Positions 17,053 to 25,971 of a stretch of 64,000 nt of DNA are shown piece by piece (position 1 is the first letter of the stretch; each line of letters begins with the position of its first letter). The translations under genes were made by a program, and so were the position numbers. The notes under the pieces were generated by a model. The model saw nothing but the letters and a program-made list of their open reading frames with translations, was not told the DNA's origin and searched no databases. The stretch is taken from positions 310,001-374,000 of the forward strand of contig NZ_WLYK01000005.1 of NCBI RefSeq assembly GCF_009707545.1, read 5' to 3'. Origin of the DNA: Nakamurella alba (GTDB lineage: Bacteria; Actinomycetota; Actinomycetes; Mycobacteriales; Nakamurellaceae).

Positions 17053-18738
17053 CTACTGGGCCGGCAGCAGGTGGTCACCCACCTTGTCGGTGGACAGGCA
17101 GAGGGAGCAGACGATCGCGTCGTGGGTGGCGCAGCGGGCGACGTCCGGCCGCTCGTACTCCTGCCGGCAGACGTGGCAGGTGAGCACTGCGCCGGACGGG
17201 TTGCCGTGCTCGTCGAACATCGGCAGGTCGATGCCGTCGTCGGTGCGCCGCAGGTAGTACTTCCCCTTGGTCAGCACCGCCATCAGCGGGGTGAGCACCA
17301 GCGCCAGCAGCACGGCGACCACCGGGGAGTACGGCTCGATCCACGACCCGAAACCGCCGAAGAACACGATGATCGACACGCCGCCGGACACCACCACGGA
17401 CACGACACCGACCGGGTTGACGGCGTAGAGCATGCCGCGGCGGAACTCCGGCACCTTGGGCGAGAGCTTCAGCAGGTACTTGTTGATCGCGATGTCGGTC
17501 GCGACCGTCACCACCCAGGCCATGCCGAGGTTGGCGTAGAAACCCAGGATCGTGTTGAGGAAGCTGAACATGTCGGCCTCCATCAGGATCAGCGCGATCG
17601 CCAGGTTCACCAGCACGAAGACCAGCCGGCCGGGGTAGCGGCGGGTGACCCGGGTGAACGAGTTCGTCCAGGCCAGCGAACCGGAATAGGCGTTGGTCAC
17701 GTTGATCTTGATCTGCGAGATGACCACCAGGATCACCGCGAGGGTCATCGCCAGCCACTGCGGCATCATGTTCCGGTAGATCTCCAGGAACTGGTGCACC
17801 GGCTCGTTGGCCACCGCGGCGCCGTCGACGATGTTGGCGATCAGGTAGACCGCCAGGAACAGGCCGACGATCTGCTTGATCGCGCCGAAGATCACCCACC
17901 CCGGTCCGGCCAGCAGCACCGCGCGCCACCACTTCCCACTGTTCTCGGGCGTCTTCGGCGGCATGAAACGGAGATAGTCGATCTGCTCGGCGATCTGGGC
18001 GATGAGAGACAGACACACCCCGGCGCACAACATGATCGAGCCGAAGTTGACCCCGCCACCCGAGTTGCCGGAGTAGGCGAGGAAGGTGCCGACCGAGTCC
18101 GGATCGGAGATCACCAGGTAGGCGAAGGGACCGACCATCAGCACCAGCCACAGTGGTGTGGTCCAGACCTGCAGCTTGGCAAGGGCTTTCATGCCGTAGA
18201 TGACCAGCGGGATCACCATCAGGGTGGAGATGGCATAGCCCAGCCAGAGCGGTATCCCGAGTCCCAGCTCGAGACCCTGCGCCATGATGGAACCCTCGAG
18301 CGCGAAGAAGATGAAGGTGAACGTCGCGAAGATGACGTTGGTGATCACCGACCCGTAGTAGCCGAACCCGGAGCCGCGGGTGATCAGGTCCAGGTCGATG
18401 TTGTAGCGGGCCGCGTAGTAGGCGACCGGGAAGCCGGTCAGCATGATCACCAACGCGAAAACGCCGATGCCCCAGAGGGCATTGCCGGTGCCGTAGGAGA
18501 TCCCGATGTTCGCGCCGATGGCGAAGTCGGCCAGGTAGGCGATGCCGCCGAGCGCGGACACCGCCACCACACCGGTGCTCCAGCGCCGGTAGGACCGCGG
18601 CGCGAAGCGCAGCGTGTAGTCCTCCAGCGTTTCCTTGGTGGCCTGGTCGGCCTCGAGCACCACGGCGTCGGTCGCCCGGGCCGCCTCCTCGAGATCGGCG
18701 GCCTGGTCGGCGGTACCGGGTTTCACGAGATCGGACAT
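17053..18738 (-). CDS. NCS1-family nucleobase/hydantoin-type permease with zinc-binding tail
   Basis: 561 aa from the ATG at 18738 (GGGGAGG upstream). About twelve hydrophobic helices fill residues ~50-510. The pattern matches NCS1 (purine, cytosine, hydantoin, allantoin) cation symporters: STGVVAVSALGGIAYLADFAIG early, RGSGFGYYGSVITNVIFATF, QIKINVTNAYSGSLAWTNSF and WVVTVATDIAINKYLLKLSP. The protein ends in a ~55-residue cytosolic tail with CHVCRQEYERPDVARC, then CSLC, i.e. two CxxC knuckles that can bind one zinc ion. That tail is not part of ordinary NCS1 carriers and suggests a sensing or protein-binding role. It lies alone between two parts of the GTPase/tubulin-like locus, in the same orientation. 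Substrate unknown. Confidence 0.8.
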   Translation of the reverse strand: MSDLVKPGTADQAADLEEAARATDAVVLEADQATKETLEDYTLRFAPRSYRRWSTGVVAVSALGGIAYLADFAIGANIGISYGTGNALWGIGVFALVIMLTGFPVAYYAARYNIDLDLITRGSGFGYYGSVITNVIFATFTFIFFALEGSIMAQGLELGLGIPLWLGYAISTLMVIPLVIYGMKALAKLQVWTTPLWLVLMVGPFAYLVISDPDSVGTFLAYSGNSGGGVNFGSIMLCAGVCLSLIAQIAEQIDYLRFMPPKTPENSGKWWRAVLLAGPGWVIFGAIKQIVGLFLAVYLIANIVDGAAVANEPVHQFLEIYRNMMPQWLAMTLAVILVVISQIKINVTNAYSGSLAWTNSFTRVTRRYPGRLVFVLVNLAIALILMEADMFSFLNTILGFYANLGMAWVVTVATDIAINKYLLKLSPKVPEFRRGMLYAVNPVGVVSVVVSGGVSIIVFFGGFGSWIEPYSPVVAVLLALVLTPLMAVLTKGKYYLRRTDDGIDLPMFDEHGNPSGAVLTCHVCRQEYERPDVARCATHDAIVCSLCLSTDKVGDHLLPAQ

Positions 18739-19107
18739 ACGGCCTCCCCTGTCGGGCGCTGTCACCGCGTGCGCGTCGACGACCGCACGCGGCGGACAGT
18801 AGGGAGATTCCGTAACGGCGATATGACGCAGCGTTGCTTCAAGATCACGTTGTTCGCGACGCGCAGGATTCCACCCGTTCAGCCGCACCGGGTCGGCCGG
18901 CCGTGAAGGATCGCCTGACCGACCGCAGCCCGACCGACCCCGCCCCGACCGCCCGCAGCCCGACCGGCGGGCCGGACCGACCGCAGCCGAGCAGGGTACA
19001 GGAAGGAGACGTGACACGAGCCGCGTCGGTGGTCGCGGGTTCGAGTCCCGCCGCTCATCCACCTCCGGGCATGCGGCAGTTCCGGTACCGAGAGCGAACC
19101 TGTCGGA
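18739..19107. other. Intergenic stretch with short repeats and a tRNA fragment
   Basis: About 370 bp between the NCS1 start and the tubulin-like stop. It includes a run of GACCG/GCAGCC short repeats (about 18915-18990) and the tRNA 3'-end fragment listed separately. No gene is credible: the minus-strand frame across it spells the antisense-tRNA signature ERRDSNPRP. Confidence 0.55.
19029..19061 (+). other. tRNA 3'-end fragment, possible attachment-site scar
   Basis: A perfect T-arm lies at 19035-19051 (GCGGG, loop TTCGAGT, CCCGC), preceded by TGGTC in the place of the variable loop and followed by CGCTCAT then CCA-like bases. Upstream there is no matching 5' acceptor strand, D-arm or anticodon loop, so this is not a complete tRNA. 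Such 3' fragments are commonly left where integrases recombine into tRNA genes. The isotype cannot be set from this piece. No integrase gene is visible in the window. Confidence 0.6.
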
Positions 19108-22100
19108 TCAGGCCCGGGAGCGGGGCTTGGCCGGCGGCGGCTCGTCCTCGCCGGCGGACCACACCGGCGTCTCGGGCGCGGCCCGCGACACCAGGGTCAG
19201 GAACTTCTCGTCACGTGCCACGCCGTCCAGCTCCGCCGCGCCGGCCAGCAGGAAATCGACGATCTCCCACCAGGGTTCGACGTCCTTCCAGTTGCTGCGG
19301 CGGACCGGCAGGTTGCGGTAGGGCTCGAAGTCCTGACCGACCCCGGCGATCCACTCGAGCACCTGGTCCCGCCGGGCCCGGGCGTCGGCGAGCGGGTCGC
19401 CGGACGCCTTGAGCTCGTCGAGCACCTGGGGTGCGATCCCGGACCGGGACCGGCCGTCGGTGATCCACGCCTGCAGCGCCGGGTTCACCGGCAGGTACTG
19501 ACCGTCCGCGCCCTCCTGCGGATACCGCTCGCCGAGCTTGCGTACCGCCACGTACGGCGCCAGCGCCTTGAGGGTCGGGTCGCCGTTGCACAGCGCGACC
19601 GCGAGCGCCAGCGACTCCAGCACCTTCGCCGGGATCGACCAGCCGGTGGCGTCGATGTTGATGCCGGCGACGCCGAGCAGCCGCGGGCCGAACTCCAGCC
19701 AGGTACCGCCCTGGCCCAGCGGGGCCGGCGAGAACACCCGCACCACCTGGGAACTGTCCAGCTGACCCGGGACCACGATCTCGCCGGTGACCCGGCCGAC
19801 CAGCCAGCCGGTGACGAAGGTGCGGATCCAGTCGTGCGACACCGGCAGGAAGTCGCGCAGCACCCGGGACCGCCGCTTGTCCCAGAACGCCGCCCGCTGC
19901 GAGGCACTCGCGCTGACCCACTGCCCACGGACCGGATCCATCAGCGAGTTGAAGACCAGCGGCGAGTAGGGCTGGGCGAACATGCCCTGGATGTCGATCG
20001 ACGGCTGGTCGACCGTGGAGCTCGCGGCGTTGGTGAAGGCCTCGACCGCGCGCAGGTCGTCGATGGTGTTGGTGGCGCGCAGCCGCTGCACGATCCGGTC
20101 GACGATCCCGCGCATCCCGGCGAACGGCATCTCCGAGAACTGGTACGTGATCTGCACGTTCGGCTTGTCGTGGATCGCCTGCACCATCGCCTCGTTGACC
20201 GAGGCGAGCGGGGCGGACTTGTCCAGCGCCTCGAAGAACTTCGCGGTGAACTCCTGCTCGAACCGGTCCTGCTCGGGGCCGGACCGCTGCGCGTCCGGCC
20301 GCAGCCAGGCCGCCCGGATGCCCTGCCGGACGAACTCGCGCAACTCGCTGCCGGGGCGCCTGACCCACTCGCGGGCGCCGGCCAGCAGCTCCGCGGGAGT
20401 GAACTGTGGTGAGTAGACGGCGTCGGCGGGCTGCTGCTGGATACCGAGCTTCTGCGGCCACCAGGTCGCCTGCCGGCCGATCCGGGTCGGCGAGCCGGTC
20501 GACGGGTCGAAGGCCGGCATCCGGTCGGCCGCCTGTACCTGCGGCAGCATCGGTCCCGCGTCGAAGAAGGTGATGACCTCCTCCGCCGCCATCCGGGCCG
20601 ACTCCACGTCGGTGGGCTTCTGCCGGGAGACCATCTCGGTGAGGGTGAAGGTCTTGCGCATGTGGTCGGCGAACCGGGCCGGGTACTCCGCCGCCGGCTC
20701 CAGCAGCACCTCGTTGGTGGCGGTGGACCAGCGGGCGGCGACAGCGTCACCTTCCGGCCAGTGGGTGACCTGCTCGGTCCGCACCGAGGCGACCGCCTTG
20801 GACCCGGCGACGTTCTCCTCCAGCACGGTGAGGTCGTTCTCCGCCCTGCCGACGGCCGCGAGGAGCGGCTCCAGGACCCGGGTGGTCGCCTCCCGCAGCA
20901 GGTCGGCGAGCATGGCGGCGCCGGACTGCACCGCGATGGTCATCAGGCCGCCGTTGATCTGCCGCAATGCGTCCTGCAGCTGTGGGTGCTGCGGACCGAG
21001 CTGTGCCTTCTCCTGGGCGAAAGATGCCGTCGCCTGCTGCGAGAGTCCGGTCGGGGACGGCAGTCTCGTCGACCACTCCTGGAGAGTACCGGACCACGTG
21101 GTGATCTCGTCGCGGAACTGTTGGAGCACCGCCCGCAGCACCGGCAGACCACGCCGCCCGGCGACCCGGAGTGCGCCGGTCTCCACGTGGGACTGGAAGC
21201 TCGTCACCCAGCGTCCCGCGGCGCCGCGCGCGGCCTCGTCGGCCTGGTTCTTCAGCGACAGGGCCAGGGATTCGATGTTCTGGTCCAGCCGGGCGGCGAT
21301 CTGGCTGCCGGTCAGCGCCGACACCTGGCCGAACAGCATCGGCACGATCGAGCCGGTGGCCTGGTCGGCCAGTCGCTGCGACTCGGCGACCGGGATCAAG
21401 GTCGACACCCATCCCGAGAGCGCCTCGATGTCCGTCCGGGACGGATCGATGGCCGGCAGGCCCGCCGCCCGCAGGAAGTTCATGTACTCGCCGAAACGGA
21501 TGAGATCGATGGCCTCCCGGTCGGTCTGGGTGCCCTGGCGGACCGCGTCGGTCTGGTGGCCGCGCAGCAGCCGTTCCACCGACATGCGGGCCAGCCGCTG
21601 CGCGACGTACTCCTCGTACCGGTCACGGCCGAGCGAGATGCGGCCGGACCCGATGCCGCCGAGCAGCTGGACCGCCTGCGGCCCACTGGGTTTCCAGGCC
21701 AGCGGGGACTTGTCGACCAGGCCGGCCATGGTCTCCCAGTTGGTGGTGGTGTAGCCCTCGAGGTCGTTCTGCATCTTCTCCGACATCAGCAGCGGCACCA
21801 GTGTGCGCGCCATGCTTCGGTAGATGTCGTTGGCCCCGTTACCGAACGGGGTGATCCCGGTGCCGGCCGAGGCCCCGACGGCGAACACCGCGAACGGGCC
21901 GCGGCCGGGCCGGAACGGGGCGCCGGACGCGCGGTAGATCTGCCACTGGGCGTCGGTCCACGGCTGGGTCTTGTTCAACTGGGCCGAGAGCATCTCCGAG
22001 ATCGTGCCCAGCGCATTGGCGTTCACGCCCTGCCGGGCGCCCTCGTCGAGCTTGTTGAAGACGTCCGGGGCGTACAGGAAGGCGATGGACCGGTCGCCCG

Positions 22101-22710
22101 GGATGCCCTGGATGTTGCGCAGCAGGTTGCAGACGTCCAGCGTCATCGACGCACCGGTGCCGCCGGCCAGCGACGACACCACGATGACCATCGACTCGGA
22201 GATGGGTTGCGGGGGCAGCGACAGCAGTGATCGCAGCCGGGCCGCGTCCCGGTGCGCGGCCGGGCTGTTGATCTCCCCGGCGAGCGCCGTCAGCCGCTCG
22301 AAGATCTGGCCGGTCTTGGACAGGGTGAGCATCCGGCCGACCGCGCGGTACTGGCCGGCGCCCAGCTGGATGGTCACGCCGACGTTCTCCGGCGGGTCCG
22401 GCCGCCAGCCGACCAGTTCCTCCATGCTCGGGATCCCGCCGACCACGCCCGCGTCCAGCTGGGTGTAGGTCGCGTTCGGGGTGGTGACCACGGGGATGTA
22501 GGTGCCGCCCTGCTGCGGCACGGTGTCCGGCAGCCCCTCGCCGACGCCGTCCGGCACCTGCGGCACGTCGATGTGCACGAACTTCCACGACGCGGGCAGC
22601 GTGTCGTCGGTCCAGCCCTTGGCGTGCAGCTCGTTCCGCAGCTGGTCCATCAGGAACTGCAACGTCTTGCCACCGGATCCGCCGAGACCGACGACGAACA
22701 TCCTTCGCAT
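19108..22710 (-). CDS. Tubulin-like (Tubulin_2-type) protein
   Basis: 1200 aa. The N-terminus FVVGLGGSGGKTLQFLMDQL is a glycine-rich nucleotide loop, and VVSSLAGGTGASMTLDVCNL (~176-195) matches the tubulin/FtsZ GGGTGS signature loop. Both fit the large bacterial tubulin-like proteins of the Tubulin_2 class. The GTPase-fold part covers roughly the first 450 residues. The remaining ~750 are mostly alpha-helical with no recognised domain and no membrane segment. Known relatives are encoded beside vWA proteins and membrane proteins, as here: the 1023-aa vWA gene lies 189 bp upstream on the same strand. Whether it binds GTP or polymerises is not known. It is probably co-transcribed with the vWA gene. 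Confidence 0.75.
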   Translation of the reverse strand: MRRMFVVGLGGSGGKTLQFLMDQLRNELHAKGWTDDTLPASWKFVHIDVPQVPDGVGEGLPDTVPQQGGTYIPVVTTPNATYTQLDAGVVGGIPSMEELVGWRPDPPENVGVTIQLGAGQYRAVGRMLTLSKTGQIFERLTALAGEINSPAAHRDAARLRSLLSLPPQPISESMVIVVSSLAGGTGASMTLDVCNLLRNIQGIPGDRSIAFLYAPDVFNKLDEGARQGVNANALGTISEMLSAQLNKTQPWTDAQWQIYRASGAPFRPGRGPFAVFAVGASAGTGITPFGNGANDIYRSMARTLVPLLMSEKMQNDLEGYTTTNWETMAGLVDKSPLAWKPSGPQAVQLLGGIGSGRISLGRDRYEEYVAQRLARMSVERLLRGHQTDAVRQGTQTDREAIDLIRFGEYMNFLRAAGLPAIDPSRTDIEALSGWVSTLIPVAESQRLADQATGSIVPMLFGQVSALTGSQIAARLDQNIESLALSLKNQADEAARGAAGRWVTSFQSHVETGALRVAGRRGLPVLRAVLQQFRDEITTWSGTLQEWSTRLPSPTGLSQQATASFAQEKAQLGPQHPQLQDALRQINGGLMTIAVQSGAAMLADLLREATTRVLEPLLAAVGRAENDLTVLEENVAGSKAVASVRTEQVTHWPEGDAVAARWSTATNEVLLEPAAEYPARFADHMRKTFTLTEMVSRQKPTDVESARMAAEEVITFFDAGPMLPQVQAADRMPAFDPSTGSPTRIGRQATWWPQKLGIQQQPADAVYSPQFTPAELLAGAREWVRRPGSELREFVRQGIRAAWLRPDAQRSGPEQDRFEQEFTAKFFEALDKSAPLASVNEAMVQAIHDKPNVQITYQFSEMPFAGMRGIVDRIVQRLRATNTIDDLRAVEAFTNAASSTVDQPSIDIQGMFAQPYSPLVFNSLMDPVRGQWVSASASQRAAFWDKRRSRVLRDFLPVSHDWIRTFVTGWLVGRVTGEIVVPGQLDSSQVVRVFSPAPLGQGGTWLEFGPRLLGVAGINIDATGWSIPAKVLESLALAVALCNGDPTLKALAPYVAVRKLGERYPQEGADGQYLPVNPALQAWITDGRSRSGIAPQVLDELKASGDPLADARARRDQVLEWIAGVGQDFEPYRNLPVRRSNWKDVEPWWEIVDFLLAGAAELDGVARDEKFLTLVSRAAPETPVWSAGEDEPPPAKPRSRA

Positions 22711-22899
22711 CTGCTGCTCACTTCCCCCGCACGCCGGCGGGCTCGTCCTGCGGGTCAGTCTGCCTGGTCACCCTGCGTCGCGTCCGGGGAAGTGCCGGTT
22801 CCGGCGCCCGTTCCGCCCGAAGGGCACCGCCGGCACCTGCACCGCGAGGTCCGGTCACCGAGGAACAACGACAGCCGGTGCACGACCCCGGCTGCCGGG

Positions 22900-25800
22900 T
22901 CAGCGGCCGGAACCCCACCCGGTGGGACCACCGGGCTCCGGACCGGGGTCACCCCAACCGCCACCCTGCGGTTGATCACCCCAGCCCGGAGCCTGCGGCG
23001 GCGGAGTCTGCGCGGGTGGGGTCGGCGCAGGTGGCGGGACCGATCCCCACCCGGGCGCCGCGGGCGTCCCGGACGGCGGAGTGGCGTCGGCCGGACGCTG
23101 CGGCGACGGACCCGCGGGTGGCACCGAGCCCCACCCCGGCGACGGAGAAGGAGCCGGCGCCGGGGCACCGGGTTGCCCCCAGCCACCCGGCGACGGTGCG
23201 GCTGTCGGGCCGCCCCAGCCCGGCGTCGGCGCGGGGCCGCCGAGCTCGCGTTCCGGCGCCCGCGGGACACCGGCCGGCACCGGCTCGCCGGCAGCACCGG
23301 CACCGGCACCGGGCCCGGAGCCGGAACCGCGCTGCTGCCGGACGGTCTCGCGCAGGTCGCCCAGCACCCCGGGGGCCTGGCCGAGGGCGTCACCGAGCAG
23401 CCGGTTCCGGGTCTCCGCGTCGGCTCGTGGGGCGGAGATGAGCAGCAGATCGGCGGCGATCACCTCGGCTCCGGAGGCCAGGTCGTCGAGCGACCGGACC
23501 AGGACCGCCCAGGTGCCCTGCACCGCCAGCGGCAGCCGGGCCAGGTGCTCCGGCCCGCCGGTGAACGGCGCCTGTCCGCCGCTGCCGGGCCGGTCGACCG
23601 CCTGGGAGTACCCCGGCGCGGAGGACCACAGCGGCCCGGTCCGGGCCCGCCAGCGGATGCCCTCGACCTGCAGGGTGCGCCGGCCGTCGGTCGGCGGCGG
23701 CACCACGCCCCAGGTCGAGGGCAGGGTCGGCACGCCGCCGGTGTGGGTGGTGATCGACCGCGGCCCCACCATCACCGGCATGCGGACAGCGGACAGCTCG
23801 ACGTCCTCCGGGTAGCGGGCGGCGAGCCGCCGGGTCAGCCAGAGCACCAGGATCGGCAGCCCGATCCCGACGACCAGGGCGGCGACGAAGACGCCGATGA
23901 CCACCGGAGCGCTGGCGGACCGGGTCAGCCCCAGCGTGAACGGCACCGACTGGGTCGCCTCGGCACCGGTGCCGCCGCCCGCGGAGGCCTCCGGGATCAG
24001 GTGCACGACCACCTGCCCGCGCACCCCGCCGTTGCCCTCCGCCGACGGTGTCGCGGTCAGCGGCAGCGATCCGGTCTGACCCTCGGTGAGCTGTAGGCAG
24101 CTGCCCGCCGAGGTGTGCGTGCCGCCGATCGCCACCGAGGTGACCCCGGCCGGATGGGCCTGCAGCGCGGACGCCGGTTCCACCCACACGCAACCGGGAC
24201 CGGTCACCGGCAACGACGCCGACGCCGTCCCGAGACCCTCGAGGGCGCCGAAGTCGACGCCGGCCGCACCGACGGTCGGCGTCCCCGGCGCCGGGACCAC
24301 CGTCACCGGGATCTCCCGGACCACCGGGTCCAGCTCGATGCCGGTCTCGGTGGTGACGGCGAGCGTCATCCGCAGGGTGGCGGCGCCCAGCGGGGTGCCG
24401 GACGGGACGCCCTTCCACACGACGCCGGCGTCGGTGAGATCACCGGCGTCGCCGGTCCACACCTCGACCGGCGCCGCACCCGGGGCCGACGGCTGCAGCA
24501 CCACCGTGCTCGCCAACGCCGGCGCGGGGTCGCCGACCTGGGGTTCGCCACCGTTCAGCGAGGTGAGCCGCAGCGGCAGCGTGTAGTCGGTGCCGATCTG
24601 CACCTCGGCCGGCGCGTCCGGGGCGCCGAGAGCCAGGTCCGCGGACAGCGACACCCTGGTCGACGCGACGGCGTCCGGGTTGTCGCCCTGCCGGTCGATG
24701 AAGGTGACCTGCCACTCGCCGGTCCAGTTCGCCGTCTCCGCCGGCCGCACCATGTCGATGGTCAGCTGCTTGTCCGAGATCCACTGGTAGGAGATCTGCA
24801 CGTCGTCGACGGCGGCGGTGCCCGGGTCGCCGGTGGCACCGGCCGCGACCGGTTCGATCGTGGCGTTGCCGCCGCCCGGTCCGCGGATCTCCACCACCAG
24901 GCCGGGGACGCTGGGCACCCCGACGATGTGCACGGTGCGCAGCGAGGAGTCGAGACGGAACTTGTGGGTGCGCTCGCAGGCCTGCTGCTGGCACACCGGC
25001 AGCGTGCTGATCTCGCCCTGGGTGTCGCTGGACCCGAGACCCTCGATCAGCGGCAACAGGGTGGTGACGTCGGCGCGGTCGAACACCCCGGTGGCCGGCA
25101 GGTCACCGCAGTTGCCGTCGGGATCCTCGGCGATCCGGCGCATCAGCTCGAACTGGGTGTCGTCGGCGCCCAGACCCACCGCGGCGATCACCAGCCCGTC
25201 GGACCGCAACCGGTCGGCGAGTCCGCCGGCGCGGCAGAAGTCCTCGGTGCCGGAGTCGCGGATGGCGTCCGCCTCGGCCTGGGTGCCGGCCGGGGACACC
25301 CCGCCGGGCAGCCACGGTGTGTCCTTGGTGGTGGTGTCTCCCCACCGGTCCTCATCGTCCCGCGGGTCGATCAGGTAGGCACCGTCGGTGAACCAGAAGA
25401 CCAGGTGGCAGCCGTCGGCCACCGGGGTCCCGGAGGCGGCGGCGTGCGCCTCCTCCGCCTCGGCGGCCCAGTTCATCGCGGTCCAGTAGTCGGTCTCCTT
25501 GCCGGGGAAGCTGGACCGGTAGCTCTCCAGGTCCTGCTGGGCCGCGGGCAGCGTCGCGTCGTCCAGCGGTGACCAGACCGCGTCGGCCGGGTCGACCTCG
25601 CGGCCGCCCTGGAAGACGGTCTCGCCGAAGCCGGCGATGGCGACCGACAACGCGGCGCCGTTGATCTCGCTCTCCGGATCGGCGATCCGGCCGGCCAGGG
25701 AGGCCAGCAGCGCCTTGGCCGCGTCGATGCGGGCGCCGGTGGGGTCGTTGCCCGACACCGAGCCGGACACGTCCAGCAGGATCAGCACGTCACCGGCCTT

Positions 25801-25971
25801 GTTGGCGACCAGGCACGAGTTCAGCGCGGCCAGCGGGTCACTGCCCTCCGCGGCCGGAGCGGCCGTGGCACCCACGCGACCCGGCGTCACCGCGCCGGCA
25901 CCCGTGGGTAGCACCGCGAGCGCGATCAGGGCGGCCCCGAGCACGGCGAGCAGCCGCAGCACCCGGGTCAT
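22900..25971 (-). CDS. Secreted/membrane-anchored vWA protein, 1023 aa
   Basis: The ATG at 25971 overlaps the stop of the upstream membrane gene. A signal peptide (VLRLLAVLGAALIALAVLPT, cleavage near GAGA-V) leads to a von Willebrand A domain with an intact MIDAS (LLDVSGSVS, Asp67) and WFTDGA. Beta-sandwich domains follow (~340-670). One transmembrane helix lies at ~690-712 (VVIGVFVAALVVGIGLPILV). A cytosolic segment (~715-900) then precedes a Pro/Gly/Trp-rich tail of ~120 residues with repeated PGWGxxPP units. The layout places a ligand-binding vWA domain outside and a proline-rich tail inside, next to the tubulin-like protein. Extracellular cysteines (CLVANK, DGCHLV, DFCRAGG, GNCGD) may form disulfides. 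Function unknown; a receptor-like role is inference. Confidence 0.75.
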   Translation of the reverse strand: MTRVLRLLAVLGAALIALAVLPTGAGAVTPGRVGATAAPAAEGSDPLAALNSCLVANKAGDVLILLDVSGSVSGNDPTGARIDAAKALLASLAGRIADPESEINGAALSVAIAGFGETVFQGGREVDPADAVWSPLDDATLPAAQQDLESYRSSFPGKETDYWTAMNWAAEAEEAHAAASGTPVADGCHLVFWFTDGAYLIDPRDDEDRWGDTTTKDTPWLPGGVSPAGTQAEADAIRDSGTEDFCRAGGLADRLRSDGLVIAAVGLGADDTQFELMRRIAEDPDGNCGDLPATGVFDRADVTTLLPLIEGLGSSDTQGEISTLPVCQQQACERTHKFRLDSSLRTVHIVGVPSVPGLVVEIRGPGGGNATIEPVAAGATGDPGTAAVDDVQISYQWISDKQLTIDMVRPAETANWTGEWQVTFIDRQGDNPDAVASTRVSLSADLALGAPDAPAEVQIGTDYTLPLRLTSLNGGEPQVGDPAPALASTVVLQPSAPGAAPVEVWTGDAGDLTDAGVVWKGVPSGTPLGAATLRMTLAVTTETGIELDPVVREIPVTVVPAPGTPTVGAAGVDFGALEGLGTASASLPVTGPGCVWVEPASALQAHPAGVTSVAIGGTHTSAGSCLQLTEGQTGSLPLTATPSAEGNGGVRGQVVVHLIPEASAGGGTGAEATQSVPFTLGLTRSASAPVVIGVFVAALVVGIGLPILVLWLTRRLAARYPEDVELSAVRMPVMVGPRSITTHTGGVPTLPSTWGVVPPPTDGRRTLQVEGIRWRARTGPLWSSAPGYSQAVDRPGSGGQAPFTGGPEHLARLPLAVQGTWAVLVRSLDDLASGAEVIAADLLLISAPRADAETRNRLLGDALGQAPGVLGDLRETVRQQRGSGSGPGAGAGAAGEPVPAGVPRAPERELGGPAPTPGWGGPTAAPSPGGWGQPGAPAPAPSPSPGWGSVPPAGPSPQRPADATPPSGTPAAPGWGSVPPPAPTPPAQTPPPQAPGWGDQPQGGGWGDPGPEPGGPTGWGSGR

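Noticed and set aside
18961-19061. Complete tRNA gene
   Set aside because: Only the T-arm and 3' end are present; the acceptor 5' strand, D-arm and anticodon stem-loop cannot be formed from the upstream sequence.
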